64,000 nucleotides of DNA, from positions 310,001 to 374,000 of the forward strand of contig JACRCQ010000030.1 of the NCBI GenBank assembly GCA_016218915.1, written 5' to 3'. Every line of letters begins with the position of its first letter. Positions within the stretch are counted from its first letter, which is position 1. This DNA comes from Deltaproteobacteria bacterium. GTDB lineage: Bacteria > Myxococcota_A > Polyangia > Polyangiales > Polyangiaceae. Made by a program: the position numbers and the translations under genes. This document shows, in pieces, positions 7,785 through 16,671 of this stretch. The notes beneath the pieces are model-generated. The model was not told the DNA's origin and searched no databases. It worked only from the letters and a program-made list of their open reading frames with translations.

Positions 7785-10700
7785 TCAAGGTTGAAGGGAG
7801 CTGTCCGGCAAGGCATTGGCTGCGGCGGCGTTGGCCGCTGTCGGACGCGGGTCGGGCCAGAACTGCAGAAACATCCGGTAGAGCACGGGAAGCACGATCA
7901 GCGAAAGCAGCGAGCTTCCGAGCAGACCGCCCACGATTACGATCGCCAGCGGGCGCTGCGAATCGCTGCCAATGGCGCGGGACAGCGCTGCCGGGAGCAG
8001 GCCGATGGTCGCCGCGAGGCCGGTCATGAGCACAGGGCGCAGGCGGACCTGGCTGCCCAGGATGATCGCCTCGTCGAGCGCAACTCCCTCGGTCCGGAGC
8101 TGGCCGAAGTACGAGGTCAGGATCACACCGGTCTGCATGCTCGTTCCGAACAGAGCGAGGAATCCCACCCCTGCAGAAACCGAGAAGTTCGTGCCGGTCA
8201 GATACAGCGCCAGGATTCCGCCCACCGGGCTGGTCAGAAGCACGTTGATCAGCACGACGATCGCGTCTCGCACGCTTCGCAGCGCGAGGATCAGCAGCGC
8301 CGTGATGCCGGCCAGGGTGAGCGGCACGATGATCGCCAGCCGCTTGTTGGCTCGTCGCTGGCTTTCGAACTCGCCGCTCCACACGACCTTGTACAGGTCG
8401 GGAACCTTCACGGCCGCTGCCACACGCGCTTGGGCTTCGGCGACCGTGGAGCCGAGATCGCGGTCACGCACGCTGAACTTCAGCGCTATGTATCTGGAGT
8501 TGTTCTCCCGGTAGATGCGGCTTGCGCCGGACACGTAGCGCAGGGTGGCGAGCTGTCCGAGCGGGATCAGGTGGCCCTTGTTGTTGCCCACCTGCAGCCT
8601 TCGCAGCGAGTCGATGTCGTCGCGGGCGCTCTCTGCCATGCGCACCACCAGATCGAAGCGACGCTCCCCCTCGAGCACCTGGGTGACCACCCTTCCGCCG
8701 ACGCCCGCCTCCACGACGTCCTGCACGTGACCGACATCCACCGAGAACTGCGCGGCCTTGGATCGATCGACCTCGATCGCCAGGTTGGTCTGTCCGAGCT
8801 CACGAAGGATGCCGAAGTCGGCAACGCCTCGAACATCATTGACCGCGGCGCCGATCTGCAGTGCGAGCTCGTCGAGCTTCTCCAGGTCCGGTCCATAGAT
8901 CTTGATCGCGAGCTGCCCTTTGACCCCGCTCGTGGCTTCTTCCACGTTGTCGGAGATGGGCTGAGAGAAGCCAAAGGCGATGCCGGGGAACTGGCTGAGG
9001 CGCTCGGCCATCATGCCGACCAGGTGCTCCTTGCGCCCCCCGGTCTCCTTGCGCCACTCGTTGTGATCCCGTAGCTGCACGAAGAACTCGGCGTTGTAGA
9101 ACCCCGTCGGGTCCGTCCCGTCGTCGGGGCGCCCCGTCTGCGACGAGACAATCGTCGCCTCCGGGAATTCCATGAGGGCTCTTCGGATCTTGGGCACGAG
9201 CTCCCTGGACTCCGTCAGCGAGATGTTCGCCGGCATGCTCGCTCGAACCCAGACCGCGCCTTCATCGAGATGGGGCAGGAACTCGGAGCCGACTTTGCGC
9301 GAAAGCAGGATGCTGCCCGCGGCCAGCGCGATCGCTGCAGCGACGACGACATAGCGCCATCGAATCGCGGTGCGAAGCACGCTGACGTACAGGGTCTTGC
9401 GCCAACGCAGCAGCGGATTGTCCTTCTCCACCACGCGCGACCGCAGCAGGTAGCTCGACAGGACCGGCGCTGCGGTCAGCGCCAGCAGCAGGGAGCCTGC
9501 CAGGGCGAAGGTCACTGTGAGCGCCATCGGACGGAACAGCTTCCCCTCCACGCGCTCGAGGGTGAAGATCGGAAGGTAGGCGCACACGATGATCAGCACG
9601 CTGAAGAACATCGGCCGCGCGACCTCCTGGGCCGCATGGCGAATCACCCGCAGGATCTCGGGCTTGTCGCCCTTTTCCCAGTGCTCGGCGAGCTGCCGAT
9701 AGATGTTCTCCACCATGAACACCGAGCCTTCGACGATCATGCCGAAGTCGACCGCTCCGATGCTCAGGAGGTTGGCCGGGACCTTCACCGCATTCATGCA
9801 AATGAAGGCGAAAAGCAGCGAAAGCGGGATCGTCAGCGCAACCAGCACCGCGCTCCGGACGTTGCCCAGGAACACGAACAGGATCACCATCACCAGCACG
9901 ATCCCTTCGGTCAAGTTGCGCAACACCGTCCGGGTCGTCGTGGCGATCAAGTTGCTCCGGTCGTGGAACGCCCGGATGAATACCCCGTGGGGCAACGTGC
10001 CACCCGAGTTGAGCTCTGCCACCTTGTCGCGGACTCGCTCGAGCACCTCTCCGGCCTGCTCGCCCTTGCGCATCAGCACCAGCCCCTGCACGACGTCGTC
10101 TTGCTCACCCAATCCGACGATGCCGAGCCTGGGCGCATGGCCTATGCGGACTTCCGCCACGTCCCGGATCAGCACAGGCGTGCCATCGCCCTCGGTGCGC
10201 ACCGCAATGCTCAGGATCTCTTCCGGCGTCTTGATCAACCCCACGCCGCGCACGTTGACCGCCTGCGGCCCAACCTCGATGAAGCCGCCTCCGGCGTTCC
10301 GGTTCGACTTCTCGAGCGTCTCCACGATGTCGTCCAGAGTCAGATGATGCGCCGCAAGCCGCTCCGGCTTCACCAGCACCTGGTACTGCTTGGTCGTTCC
10401 GCCGAAGCTCACCACTGCCGCAACCCCCGGCACGCTGCGAAGCTGGCGTTCGACCGTCCATTCCTCGATGGCCTTGAGCTCCGAGGAGTCCAATCCCGTT
10501 CCGACGAGAACGAATCGGTAGACCTCGCCGACCGGTGAGGCCAAAGGCCCGAGGTCAGGCTCCACCCCCTGTGGGAGCTTGGCGTCTCCCATCCTCTCCA
10601 CGACCTGCTGGCGTGCAAAGTAGCTGTCTGTCCCGTCCTCGAAGATCAGAGTCACCACCGACAGGCCGAAGATCGACGTCGACCGCAGACTCGTCATGTG

Positions 10701-10931
10701 CGGCACGCCGTTCATCTGCAGCTCGATGGGCAGCGAGACCTGGCGCTCGACTTCTTCGGACGCGTGGCCGGGCCATTGCGTGATCACCTGCACCCAGGTG
10801 TCCGCGACGTCGGGATAGGCTTCGATGGGAAGCTTGGTGAACGCGTATCCGCCGTAGGCGATCAGGACCGCGAGCAGGGCCAGAACGGCCACGCGGTATC
10901 GGAGGGCGAGCCTGACGAGCGAGTCAATCAT
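7785..10931 (-). CDS. Heavy-metal RND efflux pump (CzcA/CusA family)
   Basis: 1048 residues, the usual length for HME-RND pumps. It has an N-terminal transmembrane helix (about 13-30), a first porter domain, a block of helices (about 330-530), a second porter domain and a final helix block (about 870-1030), as expected of a 12-TM proton antiporter trimer spanning periplasm and inner membrane. Transmembrane helix 4 reads AVDFGMIVEGSVFMVEN: D395, E401 and E408 sit at the spacing of the proton-relay residues known in CzcA, but the middle one is Glu where CzcA has Asp. DFG argues for a divalent-cation (CzcA-like) rather than a Cu/Ag (CusA-like) pump. Fusion protein upstream (34 bp gap) and channel downstream (11 bp) form one operon. 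Confidence 0.93.
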   Translation of the reverse strand: MIDSLVRLALRYRVAVLALLAVLIAYGGYAFTKLPIEAYPDVADTWVQVITQWPGHASEEVERQVSLPIELQMNGVPHMTSLRSTSIFGLSVVTLIFEDGTDSYFARQQVVERMGDAKLPQGVEPDLGPLASPVGEVYRFVLVGTGLDSSELKAIEEWTVERQLRSVPGVAAVVSFGGTTKQYQVLVKPERLAAHHLTLDDIVETLEKSNRNAGGGFIEVGPQAVNVRGVGLIKTPEEILSIAVRTEGDGTPVLIRDVAEVRIGHAPRLGIVGLGEQDDVVQGLVLMRKGEQAGEVLERVRDKVAELNSGGTLPHGVFIRAFHDRSNLIATTTRTVLRNLTEGIVLVMVILFVFLGNVRSAVLVALTIPLSLLFAFICMNAVKVPANLLSIGAVDFGMIVEGSVFMVENIYRQLAEHWEKGDKPEILRVIRHAAQEVARPMFFSVLIIVCAYLPIFTLERVEGKLFRPMALTVTFALAGSLLLALTAAPVLSSYLLRSRVVEKDNPLLRWRKTLYVSVLRTAIRWRYVVVAAAIALAAGSILLSRKVGSEFLPHLDEGAVWVRASMPANISLTESRELVPKIRRALMEFPEATIVSSQTGRPDDGTDPTGFYNAEFFVQLRDHNEWRKETGGRKEHLVGMMAERLSQFPGIAFGFSQPISDNVEEATSGVKGQLAIKIYGPDLEKLDELALQIGAAVNDVRGVADFGILRELGQTNLAIEVDRSKAAQFSVDVGHVQDVVEAGVGGRVVTQVLEGERRFDLVVRMAESARDDIDSLRRLQVGNNKGHLIPLGQLATLRYVSGASRIYRENNSRYIALKFSVRDRDLGSTVAEAQARVAAAVKVPDLYKVVWSGEFESQRRANKRLAIIVPLTLAGITALLILALRSVRDAIVVLINVLLTSPVGGILALYLTGTNFSVSAGVGFLALFGTSMQTGVILTSYFGQLRTEGVALDEAIILGSQVRLRPVLMTGLAATIGLLPAALSRAIGSDSQRPLAIVIVGGLLGSSLLSLIVLPVLYRMFLQFWPDPRPTAANAAAANALPDSSLQP

Positions 10932-10965
10932 CGAGGTTCATGTCCAAGCTCACGCAAGCGTGGTG

Positions 10966-12078
10966 TCAGAGCCGCTGGGTCATCTCCGCGTCGAGCAGAA
11001 GACCGCCATGCGTGACCACCCTCTCGCCTTCCTTGAGCCCTGACAGCACCTGCAGGGAGCCATCCTGACGCGCTCCCACCACGACCGTCCTCGGAACGAA
11101 ATGCTGGGGCGTGTCCTCCACGAACGCGTACGTCTTGTCCGCCTTGGTCAGCACCGCGCCCACTGGTACCCGAACGGCCCGCCTTCCAGGCGATGCCACG
11201 GTCACACGTGCGAACATCTCGGGCTTGAGCAGCCGGTCCTCGTTGGACATCGAGATCCGCACGTGGATCGTCCTCGTCGTGGGATCGACCGTATCGCCGA
11301 TCTGTGCCACGGCCCCCACGAACACCCGATCCGGGTAGGACGGCACAGTCACCTCCACGCGAGCGCCCTTCTGGACCAGCGCGATGTCCTGCTCGAAAAT
11401 GTCGACCTGCACCCAGAGGTGGGAGAGGTCCCCGACGACGAACAGCGGCGTCGGGTCATCGCTCCTCACGCCGCCGCCCAGGGTCGCATGACGCTCGGTG
11501 ACCGTTCCGGCGATGGGAGATCGCAGGTTGTAGACCGGGCTGGGATCCGCAGAGCCTCCGCCCAGCACGCGCAACGTCGCGACGTCCTTGTCCTCCGCGG
11601 CTTTCGCCTGCACGAGGTTGACTCTGGCCTCCTGCAGCTCGCGCTCGGAGCCTGCGCCGCTTGCGAGCAATCTCTGCGAGCGGGCCAGAGCCTGCTCCGA
11701 CTGGATTCGCTGCGCCCGATCCTGCGCCAGGCTCGCTGCAGCCGCGGCCACGTCCGGGCTGTGAATGACCGCAAGCGTCTGTCCGACCTTCACCTCGTCG
11801 CCTGGCCTCGCCTGGACCTTGGCGATCCTTCCGGAGACCGGAACGGCGAGGCGCGCCACGTGGTCCTCGTCGTAGGCAACGTGCCCAGTCGTGCGAATCA
11901 CAGCGCCCTGCGTGTCGGATTCCACAACCCCTACCGTGATGTAGCGCAGCTGCTCGGCCCTGAGCTGGACGCCTTCGTCGGCAACGATCGCGGGCGGGGG
12001 CTGTGCGTGTTTTGAGCAGCCAGCGGCCGCCCCCAACAACGCGAGGCATGCGAATGCTGTCTGGAAAACTCGTCCCAT
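10966..12078 (-). CDS. RND efflux membrane-fusion lipoprotein (CzcB/CusB type)
   Basis: 370 residues from the ATG at 12078, chosen because it begins a compact lipoprotein signal (MGRVFQTAFACLALLGAAAG, Cys) with GGAG 11 nt upstream; an ATG at 12099 and a longer frame to 12195 are possible. The order is beta-barrel/lipoyl half (GHVAYDEDHVARLAVPVSGR, PGDEVKVGQTLAVI), an alpha-helical hairpin (about 140-200), the second lipoyl half (SPIAGTVTERHATLGGGV), then barrel and membrane-proximal domains ending in LKEGERVVTHGGLLLDAE. This is the periplasmic adaptor linking the RND pump to the outer-membrane channel. No Met-rich copper motif is visible. A 160-bp gap separates it from the sensor kinase upstream. 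Confidence 0.88.
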   Translation of the reverse strand: MGRVFQTAFACLALLGAAAGCSKHAQPPPAIVADEGVQLRAEQLRYITVGVVESDTQGAVIRTTGHVAYDEDHVARLAVPVSGRIAKVQARPGDEVKVGQTLAVIHSPDVAAAAASLAQDRAQRIQSEQALARSQRLLASGAGSERELQEARVNLVQAKAAEDKDVATLRVLGGGSADPSPVYNLRSPIAGTVTERHATLGGGVRSDDPTPLFVVGDLSHLWVQVDIFEQDIALVQKGARVEVTVPSYPDRVFVGAVAQIGDTVDPTTRTIHVRISMSNEDRLLKPEMFARVTVASPGRRAVRVPVGAVLTKADKTYAFVEDTPQHFVPRTVVVGARQDGSLQVLSGLKEGERVVTHGGLLLDAEMTQRL

Positions 12079-12238
12079 CCGAGGCGTGCTCCGATCCATG
12101 AGGCTCGCAGGAATCCTGGCCTGTGCCTGCTTACGCGCCCGACGGAAAACCCGTGCAGGTGTCGAAGAGATACACTTCAGAGAGCTAACGCGCATGAACA
12201 GCGGGTGAATTGATCTTCATCTGTCCACTCGCGATCGT

Positions 12239-13651
12239 TCACTCGGATCGTTGGATGCTCTGTCCCTGCCGAAGCGTCGCCACAAATCGTGTCCGAGCTG
12301 CACGCGAATCGAGCTGTAGGTCGCCGCCGAACGCGCGCGCGATCTCGCGCGCGATGGCGAGCCCCAAGCCGGCGCCGGATCGCTCGCGCTCCGCATCTCC
12401 CCGAAAGAAGGGCTCGAAGATCCGGTCTTGCATCGCCTCCGGAACCCCTGGCCCGGAGTCCTCCACCTCGACCGCAATCAATCCAGAGCCGGGATTGGTT
12501 GGGCGCCCGCTCACACGAACGACCGATCCTTCGGGAGCATGCGCGACGGCATTGTCGATGAGATTGCGGACCATGCGGGCTAGATCCGCCCTGCGTCCTT
12601 CCACCACGAGGTCCGGAGCGATGTCGACCTCGACCGCACGTGCCGCTTCCGCCCGGGCAAGCGATGCTCGAACCGCATCCTCGGCGATCTCGAGCAACGT
12701 TGCCGGCGCATGCTCGTCGTTGATCCCGTGCGTCCCTACCCGGGCGAGCGCCAGCAGATCCTCGGCGAGCACCACGAGTCGCTCTGTGCTCTCCAGCGAC
12801 TCCTGGATCGCCTTCTTGTAGTCCTCCACTGATCTGGGACGTCGAAGCGCAAGCTCCAGCTCCCCGCGCAGCGCGGTCAGCGGCGATCGCAGCTCGTGCG
12901 CGGCGTGGGACACGAATCTTCGCTCCGCGGTCAGCAGCTCCCCCATCCGGTCGATCATCTGGTTGAGCACAATCGCAAGCGTGTTCACCTCGTAGTCCGA
13001 CCCGACCGATTGCGTGGCAACGCGTGCACCCAGCTCACCCTCGGACACGCGTCGTGCCACGGACGCGACGCCCTCGATGCCGCGGCTCATGCGCACTCCC
13101 AGCCAATGCCCGATCAGCAAGGCGAGCGCGGCGGCGGCAGCGAGCACCGCAGCCATGACCTCGAGCATCTGGCGCGTGTCGGTGTCGAGCTCGCCGCGCG
13201 ATGCAGCCAGCAGCAGCACGGGGCCATGCTCGGAGGGCGGTCCGACTCTGACAATCACGCCGCGAAGGGGTTCTCCCCGGTAAGGGAAGTCGAAGCTTCG
13301 CAGCGGGGTGGGGGAGTCGGGCAGGAACCCGAAGGACGCCAGCGGTGGAGGCGCGCCTCCGAAGGTCGGCGTCGTGTCGAGCACCTCCCCGGATTCGCTG
13401 TACATCGCGCCGTACTTGACCAGCCCTTCGAGCTCCGTACCCACCCCGGTCGGCTCCTGCTCGATGTGCAGCCTGTGGCCCCCAAGCCGCAGCGTCTCCT
13501 CGGCCTCGAGCTCGGCCCGGGTGATGAGCGAGTAGTCGAGCTGGCGCTGCTGGGCTGACCGGAAAAAGGCAAACGTCAGCCCGAACGCCGATGCGACGGT
13601 CAGGCTCGTGGCGGTCGCAAAGACCAGCGCGAGCCTGTGCCTCAATCTCAC
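12239..13651 (-). CDS. Sensor histidine kinase of the metal-efflux locus
   Basis: 470 residues. Order: first transmembrane helix (about 8-30), periplasmic sensor region (about 31-165), second helix (about 168-190), HAMP linker, HisKA with FVSHAAHELRSPLTAL (phospho-His near residue 252), and HATPase_c with N-box NLIDNAVAHAP, G1 VEDSGPGVP and GAGLGLAIA. This is the CusS/CzcS-like layout for membrane-bound metal sensors. Its start overlaps the stop of the response regulator by 4 bp (ATGA), so the pair is translationally coupled and should control the efflux genes downstream. The sensor region lacks an obvious His/Cys cluster, so the signal cannot be named. Confidence 0.9.
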   Translation of the reverse strand: MRLRHRLALVFATATSLTVASAFGLTFAFFRSAQQRQLDYSLITRAELEAEETLRLGGHRLHIEQEPTGVGTELEGLVKYGAMYSESGEVLDTTPTFGGAPPPLASFGFLPDSPTPLRSFDFPYRGEPLRGVIVRVGPPSEHGPVLLLAASRGELDTDTRQMLEVMAAVLAAAAALALLIGHWLGVRMSRGIEGVASVARRVSEGELGARVATQSVGSDYEVNTLAIVLNQMIDRMGELLTAERRFVSHAAHELRSPLTALRGELELALRRPRSVEDYKKAIQESLESTERLVVLAEDLLALARVGTHGINDEHAPATLLEIAEDAVRASLARAEAARAVEVDIAPDLVVEGRRADLARMVRNLIDNAVAHAPEGSVVRVSGRPTNPGSGLIAVEVEDSGPGVPEAMQDRIFEPFFRGDAERERSGAGLGLAIAREIARAFGGDLQLDSRAARTRFVATLRQGQSIQRSE

Positions 13652-14325
13652 GGCGGCGGCTCCGCCAGCGCAAAGCGGTACCCCTGGCCTCGCACCGTCT
13701 CCAGCCAGGTCGCGGCTTCTCCCAGCTTGTCGCGTATGTTGCGCACGTGGACGTCGATCACGTTCGAGCCGGGGTCACTTCGCATGTCCCAGACGTGCGA
13801 GAGGATCTCTGAGCGGGTCACCACGCGCCCCGCGCTGCGGGCCAGCAGCGCGAGCAGCGCGAACTCCCGCGCGGTAATGTCCAGACGCACCCCGTTGACG
13901 TGCACCTTTCGCTCGCGCTGATCCAGCACGACCGGGCCCGCGCGAATCACGCCGTCATTCGCTCCATTGCTTCGCCGCGTGAGTGCTCTCGAGCGCGCCA
14001 TCAGCTCGTCGAGATGGAACGGCTTGGTGACGTAGTCGTCCGCACCCCCGTCCAGAGCGGTCACCTTCTCGCCAACCTCGCTCCGTGCCGTCAGCATCAG
14101 GACCGGTACCGAGCTGCCAATCCTGCGAAGCTCCCTGCATACGCTGAGCCCGTCCTGCTCGGGAAGCATCCAGTCGAGCACGATTAGCTCGTACTTGATC
14201 GAAGTCGCTTGCCGCAGTGCTTCTGCGCCCGTTCGACACACGTCCACAACGTAGCCTTCTTCGGCAAACGCTCGCGCCAGGAAGCTGAGGAGCTTTCGGT
14301 CGTCTTCGACAATGAGGACCTTCAT
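13648..14325 (-). CDS. OmpR/CusR-family response regulator
   Basis: 225 residues. The N-terminal receiver has the acidic pocket EDD (7-9), the phospho-acceptor D51 in LIVLDWMLP, and the conserved Lys in DDYVTKPF. The C-terminal winged helix (about 125-220) carries LDITAREFALLALLARSAG, the recognition region VIDVHVRNIRDKL and the terminal TVRGQGYRFA, all typical of OmpR/PhoB regulators. It is the first gene of the five-gene efflux operon and overlaps the kinase gene by 4 bp. A direct repeat in the leader right before its start codon could be a binding site for itself. Confidence 0.93.
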   Translation of the reverse strand: MKVLIVEDDRKLLSFLARAFAEEGYVVDVCRTGAEALRQATSIKYELIVLDWMLPEQDGLSVCRELRRIGSSVPVLMLTARSEVGEKVTALDGGADDYVTKPFHLDELMARSRALTRRSNGANDGVIRAGPVVLDQRERKVHVNGVRLDITAREFALLALLARSAGRVVTRSEILSHVWDMRSDPGSNVIDVHVRNIRDKLGEAATWLETVRGQGYRFALAEPPP

Positions 14326-14350
14326 GACCTGACCTCTACCAGACCTGACC
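14326..14350 (-). promoter_or_regulatory. Direct repeat in the response-regulator leader
   Basis: The 9-mer gacctgacc occurs at 14326-14334 and again at 14342-14350 (7-bp spacer, 16-bp period), immediately upstream of the response-regulator start; the proximal copy overlaps the RBS. OmpR-family proteins bind tandem direct repeats, so autoregulation is possible, but the position so near the start codon and the short length make this tentative. Confidence 0.35.
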
Positions 14351-14507
14351 CAGTCTACCTCTTTGTTGCCCTTGGATGACAGCGTCGACGGAAGGAGGCG
14401 CTACGTCTCGCCACCACGCCCCCGTCACGATGGCCGATGTCATCCTCCGGTGCCATGCGCTCGCGGCTCCCGCGACTCACCCATCCAGGGAGAGAACCGC
14501 TCGCCTT

Positions 14508-16550
14508 CTAGACGAAACGCTCCGGGGCATCGAGCACTTGCCGCACCTTGTTCGCTAGGCTCTCGGGTGTGAACGGCTTCTGCAGGAACGATGCGCTGCC
14601 TCCGTCCAGCCCGTGCTGTCCCACGGTGCTGCTCGTGTAGCCAGACATGAAGATCACCCGCAGGTCCGGGCGCAGCTCGAGCGATCTCTGCGCGAGCTCC
14701 CTGCCGCTCATGCGTGGCATCACCAGATCCGTAACCAGCAGGTGCACCCGCTCTCCTCCATGCTCCAGCATCCGAAGCGCGTCGTGACCGTCCTGCGCCT
14801 CCATCACCCGGTACCCTTGCCTGAGCAACACCTCGCGCACCAGGTTGCGTACGCCCGGCTCGTCCTCGACCACGAGCACCGTCTCGTTTCCCTCAGCCAG
14901 CGGTGGTGGAGGTATCGATGCGTGTGCTGGCGAAGCATCTTCCTCGATCGCAGGAAGGTAGATCTTGAATGTCGTGCCCCGCCCAGGCTCGCTGTACACC
15001 CAGACGTCACCCCCGCTCTGCTTGACGATGCCGTAGACCGTGGACAGCCCGAGTCCGGTCCCTTTGCCCGGGGGTTTCGTCGTGAAGAACGGCTCGAACA
15101 GGTGGCTCTTGGTCTCTGCATCCATGCCAGAGCCTGTGTCGCTCACTGCCAGCATCACGTAGCGTCCAGGACGCACGCCGATGTGCGTGCGCGCATAGTC
15201 ATTGCCCAGCGTCACGTTCGACGTTTCCACCGTGAGCGTGCCCCCGCCTGGCATCGCGTCGCGCGCGTTCACCGCCAGGTTCATCAGCACCTGCTCGATT
15301 TGACCGGGGTCTGCGCGCACCTTCTCCAGATCCGCGTCGAGCCGGGTCACCAGCTCCAGATCCTCACCGATCAGGCGCCGCAGCATCTTGTCCATGTTCA
15401 TGACCCGCGCATTGACGTCGAGCACGTCCGGTCGCGCGGATTGCTGCCTGCTGAACGACAGCAGCTGCCGCGTCAGCGCCCCAGCGCGGTCCGCTGCTTT
15501 CATGATCTCCTCGCCGAACCCACGCAGCGGGTCCATCGGCGAGAGCCGGTCGAGCATCATCCGGTTGTAGCCCGTGATGATCGTCAGCAGGTTGTTGAAG
15601 TCGTGCGCCACGCCCCCGGCGAGACGACCCACCGCTTCCATCTTCTGCGATTGCAGCAGCTGCGATTCGAGCCGCTTCCTCTCCGTGATGTCGGTCACGA
15701 ACGCCACCGACTCGGTCTCGCCCTCCCGCTCGATGTAGCTCAGGCTGATCTCTACCGGGAACTCGCTGCCGTCTTTGCGCAGCGCCTGCAGATCCATCCC
15801 CAGCCCCATCGAACGCGTTCGCGGACGCGACGCGAACCCGGCGCGATGTCGCGCATGCGCGGCGCGGAATCGCTCGGGCACCAACGCCTCGAGCATCATG
15901 CCTATCAGCTCTTCGCGCCGGTATCCGAACAGCTGCTCCATGCGCGCGTTCACCATCTGGATGCGCCCTTCGCCGTTCACGGTCATCACGCCCTGCGCCG
16001 CCGATTCCAGGAGCCCCCAGTTCATCGGGTCCTGCGCGTGGTCCACAACCTGGATACCGCGCTCGTCTCCGAGCGCCTGCAGCTCGCAAGCGGCCCACAT
16101 CGCCATGTCTTCCAGCAAGGCAAGCTCCTGCCGGCCCAGCCCTGCACGGGGCGCGGTGTCGTAGAGGCACAGCACGCCTTCCGTGCGGCCCGCAAGCGCT
16201 GCGGGCGCCGTCGCGAGGAAACGCACGCCCGGCTCACCGGCGACCCACGACTTGCCGGAGAGCGAAGGCTCGGTGCGCGAATCGTTGACGACGGTCACGC
16301 GCATCCCGGCTCCCTCTACCTCGAGGATCTGCGAGACCGTCTCGATCGGCACCAGCCCGTCGCGCCGCGTTCGTCCCCAATACCTCCTGGCATCGGTCGT
16401 CACGAGCGCCGCAACCTCGACATCGAAGCTCCGCAAGGCGAGATCCACGATCCGATCGAGCACCGCGTCGGAAGAGGCAACCTCGAGCTCACGCTGGGCC
16501 GTCGCTGCCGGCCTGCTCGCCCGACTCGTCTGCGTCCACGCCCGATGCAT
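14508..16550 (-). CDS. Hybrid sensor histidine kinase (GAF-PAS-HK-REC)
   Basis: 680 residues from the ATG at 16550, chosen for its strong RBS (GGAGGG 7 nt upstream); a start at 16673 would overlap the divergent peptidase gene. No membrane segment is seen, so it should be cytosolic. Order: GAF-like sensor (about 25-190), PAS (about 195-305), HisKA with GGVAHDFNNLL (H316), HATPase_c (NLAVNARDAMPGGG, DTGSGM, GKGTGLGLSTVYG), and a C-terminal receiver (VLVVEDEPG, phospho-Asp in LLVTDLVMP, Lys in FLQKPF). The receiver probably acts as an internal phosphorelay or autoregulatory module. No dedicated output gene lies beside it; the divergent neighbour is an M20 peptidase. Input signal unknown. Confidence 0.9.
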   Translation of the reverse strand: MHRAWTQTSRASRPAATAQRELEVASSDAVLDRIVDLALRSFDVEVAALVTTDARRYWGRTRRDGLVPIETVSQILEVEGAGMRVTVVNDSRTEPSLSGKSWVAGEPGVRFLATAPAALAGRTEGVLCLYDTAPRAGLGRQELALLEDMAMWAACELQALGDERGIQVVDHAQDPMNWGLLESAAQGVMTVNGEGRIQMVNARMEQLFGYRREELIGMMLEALVPERFRAAHARHRAGFASRPRTRSMGLGMDLQALRKDGSEFPVEISLSYIEREGETESVAFVTDITERKRLESQLLQSQKMEAVGRLAGGVAHDFNNLLTIITGYNRMMLDRLSPMDPLRGFGEEIMKAADRAGALTRQLLSFSRQQSARPDVLDVNARVMNMDKMLRRLIGEDLELVTRLDADLEKVRADPGQIEQVLMNLAVNARDAMPGGGTLTVETSNVTLGNDYARTHIGVRPGRYVMLAVSDTGSGMDAETKSHLFEPFFTTKPPGKGTGLGLSTVYGIVKQSGGDVWVYSEPGRGTTFKIYLPAIEEDASPAHASIPPPPLAEGNETVLVVEDEPGVRNLVREVLLRQGYRVMEAQDGHDALRMLEHGGERVHLLVTDLVMPRMSGRELAQRSLELRPDLRVIFMSGYTSSTVGQHGLDGGSASFLQKPFTPESLANKVRQVLDAPERFV

Positions 16551-16671
16551 TCCGATCCCTCCGACACTCTCGAGCCCCTCGCTCGCAACGGGTTCTTTGG
16601 GCCAGTCTCGCCCGATCGGAAGGGGCATCGGTCGGCTTGACGCGCTGAACCTCCGGTCGCACGAACGCGCC

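Noticed and set aside
7774..8382. N-terminal extension of the TolC-type protein (frame open to 8382)
   Set aside because: It overlaps the RND pump gene in another frame; the ATG at 7773 with GAGAGG and a signal peptide is the credible start.
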